Both the position numbers and the translations under genes were made by a program. A stretch of DNA of 64,000 nucleotides, from NCBI GenBank assembly GCA_934162205.1, contig CAKPIA010000007.1:11694-75693 (forward strand), written 5' to 3'. How positions within the stretch are numbered: the first letter of the stretch is position 1; the number at the start of each line of letters is the position of its first letter. The notes under the pieces were generated by a model. It saw nothing but the letters and a program-made list of their open reading frames with translations, did not search any database and was not told the origin of the DNA. Shown piece by piece: positions 55,154-63,375 of this stretch. This stretch comes from an uncultured Clostridia bacterium (lineage in GTDB: Bacteria; Bacillota; Clostridia; TANB77; CAG-508).

Positions 55154-55714
55154 TTAATTATAACTTTTTTTGATTAATTCACTAAATACTTCTATACCTT
55201 CATACGCAATTTCTAAGCATTTTACATCTTCATCTTTTATCTCTAACATAGATTTATCTAGATGAGAAGGCGATATAAAAATATCATGGAAATAAGATTT
55301 TTGTATAAAGATATTTTCTTGGCTTTCAATTTTTTCTTTTGGAATTTCTATCAATGTAGCACAAAATTCCCCATTAGGAAATTGTTCCTTGATTAGATAT
55401 ATAATTCCTTTTTCTTCCTTGCCTATTGCAATACTTTTTGGTGGGGACCATATACTATTAGATGATAAAAATATATAATAATTTTCATCTCTTTTAGTAT
55501 ATTTTATTCCCAAACAAAATTTACCCTTAACAATACTGTTATCACAATTGCAGTATCTTATATTTTCATTTGGAAATATTTTTTTTATATTACTGGTCTC
55601 GTCTCTATAAAAACAATCTTTTATTTCATCGCTTCTTAGAGTTTTTTTCCAAGTAATAAAATACCGTTTTTTGCTTTTGAATTCAACAATTTGTTGTTTC
55701 GTGAATCTTTTCAT
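55154..55714 (-). CDS. Orphan protein beside the IS remnant, with an ordinary CGG codon
   Basis: A 186-residue soluble protein I do not recognise. It has mixed alpha/beta composition, two early cysteines (CNCDNS) and an acidic C-terminal helix. The ATG follows AAAGGAG. Residue 17 is CGG (55664-55666, followed by T), the second of only two ordinary CGG codons found by eye. It is flanked by a decayed IS and by 770 nt without intact genes, so recent acquisition is likely. Confidence 0.7.
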   Translation of the reverse strand: MKRFTKQQIVEFKSKKRYFITWKKTLRSDEIKDCFYRDETSNIKKIFPNENIRYCNCDNSIVKGKFCLGIKYTKRDENYYIFLSSNSIWSPPKSIAIGKEEKGIIYLIKEQFPNGEFCATLIEIPKEKIESQENIFIQKSYFHDIFISPSHLDKSMLEIKDEDVKCLEIAYEGIEVFSELIKKSYN

Positions 55715-56185
55715 TTTTCTTCTCCTTTACAAGTTATTTAAAAGCATCAATTTTAATTTTCTTCCTTTAAATATTAATTTTACATTTTGATTAATAAAAA
55801 TAGGAATTTAAAAAAATTTTCACATTATTATATCATATTTTTTATAAAAATAACAATAATTACATCTTAATTTTTATTAACAACTAAAAATATTATAAAT
55901 TTATGATTAAATATTAGCTTTCATATTATATATTCAATTTTGCTTTTACTTCATCTAATAATTAGCTAAGTACAATTTTTCTATTTTCATATATATACCT
56001 CACTTTGTAATTTTTGAAAATAAGTCATTATATATTTCATTACTATTAAGTCTTTAAACAAATTTTATTTTGCTTCTTAATTATCTCCCCATTTTTTTAT
56101 TACATATTTTAAATATTTTTAGCAATTTCATAACTTTTACTAATTGATGTTTTAGTATAATACAATTACTAATCAATTTATTTAA

Positions 56186-56349
56186 TTATACCATATTAAG
56201 GCATAGTTGTATTACTTTATTTAATATTTCCTCCACGCTTACATTATTTTCAATTATAGACTGTATATAAATTTTAAAATATAATGTATATTTCTTAACA
56301 AAAAATTTAAAATTTATTATATAAAATATTTGATAAATCACTTGTAATT
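56186..56349 (-). pseudogene. Vestigial coding frame in a long gene-poor gap
   Basis: Within 55715-56400 the sequence is nearly pure A/T. One minus-strand frame ends FKIYIQSIIENNVSVEEIL, then NKVIQLCLNMV and TAA, which reads like the C-terminus of a helical protein. A stop lies just upstream and there is no ribosome site. Apart from this I see nothing in the gap. Confidence 0.25.
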
Positions 56350-56409
56350 AAACATATACCTAAAACTAACAATTTTCTTTTCCTATTTCAAAATTACGCA
56401 ATAAATAAA

Positions 56410-56435
56410 TATAGAGTAGAAATTTCTACTCTATA
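56410..56435. terminator. Palindrome downstream of the tRNA pair
   Basis: ATAGAGTAGAAA and TTTCTACTCTAT form a perfect 24-nt palindrome. On the minus strand it follows tRNA-Gln and is likely its transcription terminator. Confidence 0.6.
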
Positions 56436-56486
56436 TCTAATCTCTTTATTTTCGGAAACTACAAGTGGTTCGACGAAAATCGTTTA

Positions 56487-56561
56487 TGGCTGGGCTGGCT
56501 AGATTCGAACTAGCGCATGCCAGAGTCAAAGTCTGGTGCCTTACCGCTTGGCTACAGCCCA
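56487..56561 (-). tRNA. tRNA-Gln (TTG anticodon), CCA end encoded
   Basis: On the minus strand the acceptor arms TGGGCTG and CAGCCCA pair. The anticodon loop CTTTGAC holds TTG, and the T-arm has GTTCGAATC. CCA is encoded. It lies downstream of tRNA-His in the same direction. Confidence 0.96.
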
Positions 56562-56590
56562 ATATAAAATTTGATTAAAATTAATTTTAC

Positions 56591-56650
56591 CGCATACTGA
56601 TGTTGTAACTCACTTCTTTCGAACAACCTCAGCAGCTACAACCCAATATA
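56591..56650 (-). other. Structured spacer resembling a tRNA-Gln 5' end
   Basis: Between the two tRNAs, GCTACA-CCCAATATA (56635-56650) repeats the tRNA-Gln 5' end plus flank (56551-56566) with 15 of 16 bases equal. TACTGATGTTGT (56595-56606) and ACAACCTCAGCA (56623-56634) can pair as a hairpin with two mismatches. No full cloverleaf forms. It is likely a remnant of a duplicated tRNA gene. Confidence 0.35.
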
Positions 56651-56667
56651 AATTTAATTTTAATTAA

Positions 56668-56745
56668 TGGGGTGGAAGATGGGACTCGAACCCACGGTCT
56701 CCAGTGCCACAAACTGGCGCGTTAACCAACTACGCTACATCCACC
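56668..56745 (-). tRNA. tRNA-His (GTG anticodon), CCA end encoded
   Basis: On the minus strand the anticodon loop TTTGTGG holds GTG. The T-arm is GGTTCGAGTCC, and an extra 5' G (position -1) opposite C is present, as needed for HisRS. One acceptor-stem mismatch (T:T) is seen. CCA is encoded. Confidence 0.95.
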
Positions 56746-56892
56746 ATTTTTTGTAGCTCATTTGTGAGCACATATAATATTTTAAACATTTTTTATTATT
56801 TTGTCAATATTTTTTTATATATTTGTTCAATATTTTTTTCATTTAAAATTTTATTAATTATATTTTTATATTTAATTTTTATTATAAAATTA

Positions 56893-56930
56893 AAACCAAG
56901 CTTAATCTTAATTTAGGCTTGGCTTTAATT
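56893..56930 (-). terminator. Terminator after the cyclophilin gene
   Basis: CCAAGC with GCTTGG, extended by A/T pairs, forms a stem about 57 nt beyond the minus-strand stop codon, followed by GGTTTTAATTTT. The remaining 56746-56986 is AT-rich without a gene. Confidence 0.65.
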
Positions 56931-56986
56931 AATTTATATTTTTAGGTTGTCAAAAAACTATTTTCCCGTTGACAACTATTGATATT

Positions 56987-57787
56987 TTATTCTGTTGTTG
57001 TAAATGAACTTGGGTCTATTCCATATAATTTGTATAACCATGATGTGTAATCAAATGGTGTTAATGTTTTTGGCATTCCATAATCAACACCTTTTGTGTC
57101 TACTGTAATAGATTTTATTACTGGTGGAGTTACTGGTGTACTTTTTTCTGATGATGCAGAATCTTCTTTTCCTTCATCTGCTGTTTTTACTTCTACTGCT
57201 TCTATTTTATGAACAATGTCCATACCTTCTATTACTTTTCCAAATCCAGCATAATTACCATCTAAAGATGTGTTTGTAGCTGTCATTATAAAAAATTGTG
57301 AACCTGCTGAATTATAAGATTCTTCTTTTAATGTTGATGAATAAGAGGTATAATCAGATCTTGCCATAGATATAACTCCCTCTTCATGTTTCAAATTATT
57401 ATTAGTATACCCATTTGCAATAAATTCTCCTGTTATAGAATATTTAGAATCATCTCCATTTTGTTTTAAATCATTTATTGTTGGAGAACCAGTTCCATCT
57501 CCATTTGGATCTCCACCTTGAATCATAAATCCACTTACTATCCTATGAAATGTTAAGTTATTATAAAATCCATTGTTTGCAAGTTTTATAAAGTTTGCAA
57601 CTGTATCTGGAGCTATATCTGGATACAATTCTACTTTTATTGTACCAAAATTTTCTACTTCTATTGTTGCAATTGGATTTTCCACTTTCATTGTATTTTT
57701 TCTATAATACCCATAGCATAATGTTATTATTAAAACTATTAGTATTAATATTACTAAACCTAAACCTAATTTTTCAAATTTTTTCAT
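56987..57787 (-). CDS. Membrane-anchored cyclophilin peptidyl-prolyl isomerase
   Basis: A 266-residue protein with one N-terminal membrane segment (about 8-27) and an extracytoplasmic cyclophilin domain (about 38-205). Core motifs are PDTVANFIKL, TFHRIVSGFMIQGGDP, and GSQFFIMT. An Asp/Ser/Glu-rich spacer and a Pro-rich tail follow. It probably helps fold exported proteins. The ATG follows GGAGG. It lies 15 nt downstream of disA, so it may be the last gene of a radA-disA-ppi operon. Confidence 0.92.
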   Translation of the reverse strand: MKKFEKLGLGLVILILIVLIITLCYGYYRKNTMKVENPIATIEVENFGTIKVELYPDIAPDTVANFIKLANNGFYNNLTFHRIVSGFMIQGGDPNGDGTGSPTINDLKQNGDDSKYSITGEFIANGYTNNNLKHEEGVISMARSDYTSYSSTLKEESYNSAGSQFFIMTATNTSLDGNYAGFGKVIEGMDIVHKIEAVEVKTADEGKEDSASSEKSTPVTPPVIKSITVDTKGVDYGMPKTLTPFDYTSWLYKLYGIDPSSFTTTE

Positions 57788-57802
57788 TATTTCTCCTCCG
57801 TA

Positions 57803-58883
57803 TTATAAATTAATATTTTCAAAAACAAATTGTTCTTGCATTCTTTTTAAAGATTGTTTTATTGTCATAGCTCTTACCTCTCCAATTCCATCAACACGGT
57901 CTAATTTTTCTATATCTGCATCTAATATATGTTGGAAAGATTTAAATGATTTAACCAGATTTTCTACTATATTACTTGGCATTCTTGGTACTTTATTAAG
58001 TATTCTATATCCTTTTGTATAAACACCAACTTCTTCATAGTTATCAAAATTTTCATATCCAAGTAATTTTGCAATTGTTTGTGGTCTCATCAATTCTTCA
58101 TAAGATAATCTTAATAATCCATCTAACACTTTATCTGGTGTTATTTTCTTTCTTGGTGCTATATAATCTTTTATAATTAACAATTCTTCTTTTTCCAGTC
58201 CACCAATTAACTCTTCTAATTGCATACTAACTAATCTTCCATCTTGTCCGTAATTCATAAATCTGAGTTTGGATTTCTTCTACTATTTTCATAACCATCT
58301 CTGCTCTTTGAATTGCAGTTATTACATTATCTAAAGTTACTATATCATTAAATTCATATTCATTCAATAAATTCAATTTATTATCAAATACTTTTTTATA
58401 TTTTTCTAATGTTTGTATTGCTTGATTTGCTTTATTTAATACTATTTCTGTATTTTCCAAAACATGCCTATCATTTCCTTTAAATACTGTTATTATACTT
58501 CTTCTTTGAGAAATACTAATTACTAATTCACCTGTTTGTTTAGCTGTTCTTTCTGCTGTTCTATGCCTTGTTCCAGTTTCTACAGTTGGAATTGAATATG
58601 AAGGAACTAATTGTGCATTTGCAAATAATATTTTTTTCATATCACCGCTTAACACTATTGCCCCATCCATTTTAGCAAGTTCATATAATTTTGATGAATT
58701 ATAATCTTCATTTATAGAAAATCCACCATCTACAACTTCTTGAATAACATCTTTATTGTCTGTAATCAATAGTAATGCTCCTGTTTTGGCTTTTAAGATA
58801 TTTTCTAGTCCATCTCTTATAGGTGTTCCTGGAGCAATCATTTTTAATATTTCTGTTATTGTATCTGTCTTTTTTTGTCTCAA
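57803..58883 (-). CDS. disA: DNA integrity scanning diadenylate cyclase DisA, interrupted by one extra C
   Basis: Makes c-di-AMP while scanning DNA for branches. Frame 1 (58883-58227, TTG start behind GAGGTG) encodes the full DAC domain ([10 protein letters not shown] with DGA at 73-75, GTRHRTAER at 104-112) and the helical linker up to QIYEL, then a wrong tail RTRWKIS. Frame 2 (to 57803) encodes [14 protein letters not shown] and the C-terminal helix-hairpin-helix DNA-binding domain (VDGIGEVRA). Skipping the C at 58250 gives 359 aa, against 360 in B. subtilis. Without the shift a 218-aa protein with cyclase domain but no DNA sensor would be made. radA lies 24 nt upstream. Confidence 0.88.
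58247..58253 (-). other. +1 frameshift site in disA (TTA-C-GGA)
   Basis: On the minus strand the zero frame reads GAA TTA CGG ACA. Removing the C (58250) gives GAA TTA GGA CAA GAT GGA, joining QIYEL to GQDGRL exactly where other DisA proteins have a Gly-rich turn. Confidence 0.82.
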
Positions 58884-58907
58884 GTTGCTACACCTCTTTC
58901 TGAATAA

Positions 58908-60267
58908 TTATAAACCTAAATATTTCATCATATCTCTTATGTTTTTCACACCTATTATATCTAATTTATATTGTTCTTTCAAGAGTTTTTTATTACTTTC
59001 TGGTATTATGCATGTTTTAAAACCTAATTTTTCTGCTTCTTTTATTCTTTTTTCTATTAAATTAATTCTTCTTACTTCTCCTGTTAGACCAACTTCTCCC
59101 ATTATAACAGTATCTTTTGCAATAGGAACATTTTTATAACTTGATGCTGCAACAGCAATTATTCCTAAATCTATTGCTGGTTCATTTATTTTTATTCCTC
59201 CAACAACATTTAAATAAACATCTTGTCCACCTAATGGTACCCCAATCTTTTTTTCTAATACAGCAATTAACAATGCTAATCTATTATAATCAATTCCATT
59301 TGCTGTTCTTTTTGGAATACCAAAAACACTTTGTGAAGTTAATGCTTGTAATTCTATTAATATTGGTCTTGTTCCCTCTACACTTGATACTATGCAAGAA
59401 CCAGCTGGATTATTTTCTCTTTCAGATATTAAAACTTCTGATGGGTTAGTTATCTCAACCATTCCTTCTTCTTGCATTTCAAACATTCCTATTTCATTTG
59501 TAGAACCAAATCTATTTTTTACACCTCTTAATATTCTATAAGAAAAATATCTTTCTCCTTCTAAATACAAAACAGTATCTACCATATGTTCCAAAACTCT
59601 CGGACCAGCTATATTTCCATCTTTAGTTACATGTCCTATTATAATAGTTGTTATTGCTTGAGTTTTACAAACTCTCATTACATGTGATGTTATCTCTCTT
59701 ACCTGACTTACACTACCTGCAGCTGCTGGTACATCGTCAGAATACATTGTTTGAATAGAATCAATTATTACCAATTTTGGATTAAGTTCTGTTATCGCAT
59801 TGCTTACAATATCAATATCAGTTTCTCCTAAAAATAATATATCATCATTTTTTATGCCTAATCTATCTGCTCTTAACTTTATCTGCTCTGCTGACTCTTC
59901 ACCAGATACATATAGAACTTTTCCTTCTCCTTTAATTTTGTCACATATTTGTAGAATTAATGTTGATTTTCCTATTCCGTGGTTCTCCACCAAGTAATAC
60001 TAATGAACCTTTTACTAATCCTCCACCAAGTACTCTATCTAATTCATTAAATCCTGTTTGCATTCTAACACATTCTTTTCCTTGATATGAATTTAGTGAT
60101 TTAGGTGTATTACTAACAAGTCCTTTTTCCTTTATACCAGATTTCTTTTCAACAATTTTTTGTTCAAAAAAAGTATTCCAGCTGTTACAAGCTGGACATT
60201 TTCCAAGCCATTTTGGTGACTCATATCCACATTCGTTACACACAAATACTGTTTTATTTTTTGCCAT
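58908..60267 (-). CDS. radA: DNA repair protein RadA, interrupted by one extra C inside Walker A
   Basis: RecA-like helicase that helps branch migration in recombination; in B. subtilis it works with DisA. Frame 1 (60267-59941) starts with ATG behind AAAGGAGG and carries the zinc finger (C10, C13, C24, C27), the TGFNELDRVLGGGL segment and the start of Walker A (LLGGEP), then goes wrong (RNRKINI). Frame 2 (to 58908) carries GIGKSTLILQI, the RadA-specific KNRFG motif and the Lon-like C-terminal domain. Skipping the C at 59979 restores GGEPGIGKST and gives 452 aa (458 in B. subtilis). Neither frame alone can bind ATP. A hairpin terminator stands 22 nt before the start. Confidence 0.9.
59976..59982 (-). 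other. +1 frameshift site in radA (CCA-C-GGA)
   Basis: On the minus strand the zero frame reads GAA CCA CGG AAT AGG. Removing the C (59979) gives GAA CCA GGA ATA GGA AAA, restoring the P-loop EPGIGK. This is the clearest of the three sites because the motif is invariant. Confidence 0.88.
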
Positions 60268-60288
60268 ATTTTCCTCCTTTTGTTGTAC

Positions 60289-60334
60289 AAAAAAAGTATA
60301 GCATAAACAATAAGTTTATGCTATACTTTTTTCA
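60289..60334 (-). terminator. Strong hairpin directly upstream of radA
   Basis: AAAAAGTATAGCATAAAC and GTTTATGCTATACTTTTT form a perfect 18-bp stem around a 5-nt loop, with T runs on both sides. It follows the stop codon of the 60341 gene and ends 22 nt before the radA ATG. No promoter fits between it and radA, so it may act as a leaky terminator or attenuator for radA-disA. Confidence 0.85.
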
Positions 60335-60340
60335 TTTTTT

Positions 60341-60664
60341 CTATTTATCTTTTTTTCCAAATGTTATTTCTTGAAATAAAAAGTCATGAAATTTTTGCCA
60401 TGTAATTTCTTGATGTAAAAATTCATTTATTTCATCTTCAACTTTTTGTTGATGTGGTGTTAATTCAACTTTTATTTCTTTATTCCAATCTATTTCTTGG
60501 AATAAAAATTTTTTTACTTTTGACCAAACACTTACTTTTGCTGGTAAATTTGATTCATTTTGAACTGGTCTAAAAACTCCTGCTTGTTCTGTTGGCTCAG
60601 CTTGTTCAAATTCTACTCCACCAAAAGCTCCTGAAACTTTTACTTCTTCATTTATATCTGCCAT
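60341..60664 (-). CDS. Small protein with three FLxQEI repeats
   Basis: A 107-residue cytoplasmic protein I do not recognise. The first 45 residues are acidic and flexible. The C-terminal half has three copies of a short motif: FLFQEIDWNK, FLHQEITWQK and FLFQEITFGK, each with aromatic and charged residues at fixed positions. I chose the ATG at 60664 behind AAAGGAGG; an upstream in-frame start would contain that site. It has its own promoter (60703-60731) and a strong terminator before radA. The repeats look like short amphipathic binding peptides. Confidence 0.72.
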   Translation of the reverse strand: MADINEEVKVSGAFGGVEFEQAEPTEQAGVFRPVQNESNLPAKVSVWSKVKKFLFQEIDWNKEIKVELTPHQQKVEDEINEFLHQEITWQKFHDFLFQEITFGKKDK

Positions 60665-60702
60665 TTTGTTTCCTCCTTTGTATCTCATACTTACATATAT
60701 AT

Positions 60703-60731
60703 TTTATACTATATAATTTTAAATTTATCAA
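60703..60731 (-). promoter_or_regulatory. Promoter upstream of the FLxQEI-repeat gene
   Basis: On the minus strand TTGATA (60726-60731) and TATAAA (60703-60708) are spaced by 17 nt. This is the nearest promoter I can see for the unit that leads into radA and disA. Confidence 0.7.
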
Positions 60732-60775
60732 TAGTTATAGTGTTAAATATTCATTACAGTTTTGTTACAAAAATA

Positions 60776-62095
60776 TTACATAGTTATTTTTCCAACTACA
60801 TCTTCCACATCTGCATCTTCTATTTTTACATTTACTATTTTATTATCTAAATTTTCCTCTGATTTTGTTTTTACTAATATGTAATTATTTGTATGTCCTC
60901 TATAAAATCCTTCATGATCTTTTTCTTCAAATAAAACTTCCACTGTCTTTCCTATATAACTTTTATTATATTTTAACTGATTTTCATTCGATAAATTAAT
61001 TAATGTTTTACTTCTTTTTTCTTTTACTGTTCCATCTATTTGATTATCCATTATAGCTGCCTTTGTACCTTTTCTTTGTGAATATTTAAAAACATGCATT
61101 TTATAAAATGCTATTTCTTTTAAAAATTCATAAGTTTTTTCAAATTCTTCATCCGTTTCTTTTGGAAATCCAACTATAACATCAGCTGTTAATATACAAT
61201 CTTGATATTTTTCTCTAAGTAAATTAACAGCATTTCTAAATATTTTAGTGTCATATCTTCTATTCATTCTTTTTAAAGTTTCATCACATCCACTTTGTAA
61301 AGATAAATGAAATTGATGACATATTTTATCTAGCTTTGATAATCTTTCTATAAATTCTTCATCAATTAATAATGGTTCAATTGATCCTAATCTAATTCTT
61401 TTAATTTTTTCTATTTTATTAATTTCTTCTAATAAATCAATAAGCTTATAGTCATCTTTAAAATCTTTTCCGTATGAAGCTATATGAATTCCAGTTATTA
61501 CAACTTCTTTTATTCCTTCTTCTGAAATATCAGTTATTTCTTTAATTATACTTTGTGGATTTCTGCTTCTTACTCTCCCCCTTGCATATGGAATAATACA
61601 ATATGAACAAAACCTGTCACAACCATCTTGTATTTTTATAACAGCTCTTGTTTTTTCTGTATATGTAATATCTCCAAAATCTAAATATTCTTTTTGATGT
61701 AAAACATCAGTAATCTCACATATTTTCTTTCTATCTTTTTCATATTCTTCTACATATGATACAATATTATTTTTTTCATTATTACCTAATACCATATCTA
61801 TTTCTTCCATTTTTTCTAGTTCATCTTTTGCAACTTGTGCATAACATCCAACTGCTACTACTATTGCTTTATGATTTTTTTCTTTAACTTTTCTTAAAAC
61901 TTGTCTAGACTTTCTATCAGATATATTTGTTACAGTACAAGTATTTATAATACATATGTCTGGTGTATCTTCTACACTAACTATTTCATATCCTTCATTT
62001 TCAAATTTTTGAGTCATAGCATTTGTTTCATATTGATTTACTTTACACCCCAATGTATAAAAAGCAACTCTTTTTTTATTATGATTTTCTTGCAT
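60776..62095 (-). CDS. mtaB: tRNA t6A37 methylthiotransferase MtaB
   Basis: Radical-SAM enzyme that adds a methylthio group to t6A37 of tRNAs reading ANN codons. The 439-residue protein has the UPF0004 domain with three cluster Cys (TLGCKVNQYETNA, INTCTVT, VAVGCYAQ), the radical-SAM CxxxCxxC in CDRFCSYCIIPYARG, and a C-terminal TRAM domain (about 375-438). The ATG follows AGAGGTT. It shares a theme with miaA at 11596, the A37 enzyme for UNN codons. Confidence 0.95.
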   Translation of the reverse strand: MQENHNKKRVAFYTLGCKVNQYETNAMTQKFENEGYEIVSVEDTPDICIINTCTVTNISDRKSRQVLRKVKEKNHKAIVVAVGCYAQVAKDELEKMEEIDMVLGNNEKNNIVSYVEEYEKDRKKICEITDVLHQKEYLDFGDITYTEKTRAVIKIQDGCDRFCSYCIIPYARGRVRSRNPQSIIKEITDISEEGIKEVVITGIHIASYGKDFKDDYKLIDLLEEINKIEKIKRIRLGSIEPLLIDEEFIERLSKLDKICHQFHLSLQSGCDETLKRMNRRYDTKIFRNAVNLLREKYQDCILTADVIVGFPKETDEEFEKTYEFLKEIAFYKMHVFKYSQRKGTKAAIMDNQIDGTVKEKRSKTLINLSNENQLKYNKSYIGKTVEVLFEEKDHEGFYRGHTNNYILVKTKSEENLDNKIVNVKIEDADVEDVVGKITM

Positions 62096-62144
62096 TTTCT
62101 AACCTCTTTCGTTTTATATTTATTACTTACTCTATAATACAACA

Positions 62145-62200
62145 AAATCTTCGACTTTTCTACATTTTTTCAATATAAAAAATCGAAGATTTTTATTATA
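62145..62200. terminator. Hairpin between mtaB and mreB
   Basis: AAATCTTCGA (62145-62154) and TCGAAGATTT (62183-62192) pair across a 28-nt AT-rich loop and are followed by T residues on both strands. It lies just after the mreB stop codon. Confidence 0.55.
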
Positions 62201-63211
62201 TTATCTACTTGATTTTCCTTCTAATGCATCTAAATTGTCTAATGCTTTTCCTGTTCCCAATGCTACACATGATACAGTATCTTGTGCTATCATTACATTT
62301 ATTCCTGTTTTTTCTTGTAGAAGTTTATCTAATCCATCTACTAAGCATCCTCCACCAGTCATATAAATACCCTTATCACTTATATCTGCAGCAAGTTCTG
62401 GTGGTGTTCTTTCTAATACAGAATGTACAGCATCTACTATCATCATTGCTGGTTCTATTAATGCTTCTAACATTTCACTTGAATGAATTGTTATTGTCTT
62501 TGGAAGTCCAGATATTAAATCTCTTCCTCTTACATCCATTTCTGTGTCTTGAATTTTTGGATAAACACATCCTATATTTATTTTTAAATCTTCTGCTGTT
62601 CTTTCACCAATCATAATATTGTGTTTTTTCTTAATATATTTAACAATATATTCATCAAATTTGTCACCTGCAACTTTTAAAGAAGTATTTACAACAGATC
62701 CTCCTAAAGAAATAACAGCTATATCTGTTGTTCCTCCACCAATATCAACTACCATATTTCCACATGGTTTAGATATATCAATTCCTGCACCAATAGCAGC
62801 TGCAATTGGTTCTTCTATTAAATAAACTTTTCTTGCTCCTGCTTGTGATGCTGCATCTATTACAGCCTTTTTTTCAACTTCTGTTACTCTTGATGGAATA
62901 CAAATCATTATTCTTGGTGCAAATAAAGATTTACCTCCAACTTTATTTATAAAATATTTAAGCATTTTTTCAGTTACTGTATAATCTGATATTACACCTT
63001 CTCTTAATGGTCTTGTAGCAACTATGTTTCCTGGTGTTCTACCAAGCATTCTTCTTGCTTCTCCACCTACTGCTAAAACATCTCCTGTGTTATTATCAAC
63101 AGCAACTACTGATGGTTCTCTTAAAACAATCCCTTTTCCTTTTACATATGCAATTACTGTAGCAGTACCTAAATCTATTCCTATATCTTGTCCAAAACCA
63201 AACTTAAACAT
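62201..63211 (-). CDS. mreB: Rod-shape-determining protein MreB
   Basis: Bacterial actin that guides side-wall synthesis. The 336-residue protein has the phosphate-1 motif GIDLGTATV near 10-18, phosphate-2 VVDIGGGTTDIAVI, and the adenosine motif MTGGGCLVDGL. I chose the ATG at 63211 behind AAAGGAAAG. The mreC and mreD genes are not adjacent; the gene stands alone between two terminators, as Mbl-type genes often do. It could therefore be Mbl or MreBH rather than MreB itself. Confidence 0.92.
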   Translation of the reverse strand: MFKFGFGQDIGIDLGTATVIAYVKGKGIVLREPSVVAVDNNTGDVLAVGGEARRMLGRTPGNIVATRPLREGVISDYTVTEKMLKYFINKVGGKSLFAPRIMICIPSRVTEVEKKAVIDAASQAGARKVYLIEEPIAAAIGAGIDISKPCGNMVVDIGGGTTDIAVISLGGSVVNTSLKVAGDKFDEYIVKYIKKKHNIMIGERTAEDLKINIGCVYPKIQDTEMDVRGRDLISGLPKTITIHSSEMLEALIEPAMMIVDAVHSVLERTPPELAADISDKGIYMTGGGCLVDGLDKLLQEKTGINVMIAQDTVSCVALGTGKALDNLDALEGKSSR

Positions 63212-63375
63212 TGCAATCTTTCCTTTCAATATAAGCTAAAACTAATTTGTTACATTCTTATTTCAATTGTGTTACGATTATATTACATTTTGATAAATTT
63301 ATCAATAGAATTTATGAATTTAATTCATTTTTTTATAAAACTTGCACTTTTAGGAAACGTTTAATTAATATAAGG

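Noticed and set aside
53035..60267. Sequencing or assembly error as the cause of the three broken genes
   Set aside because: The inserted base is C each time, in the heptamer YYACGGA and outside any homopolymer run. Not excluded without reads, but the shared context argues against it.
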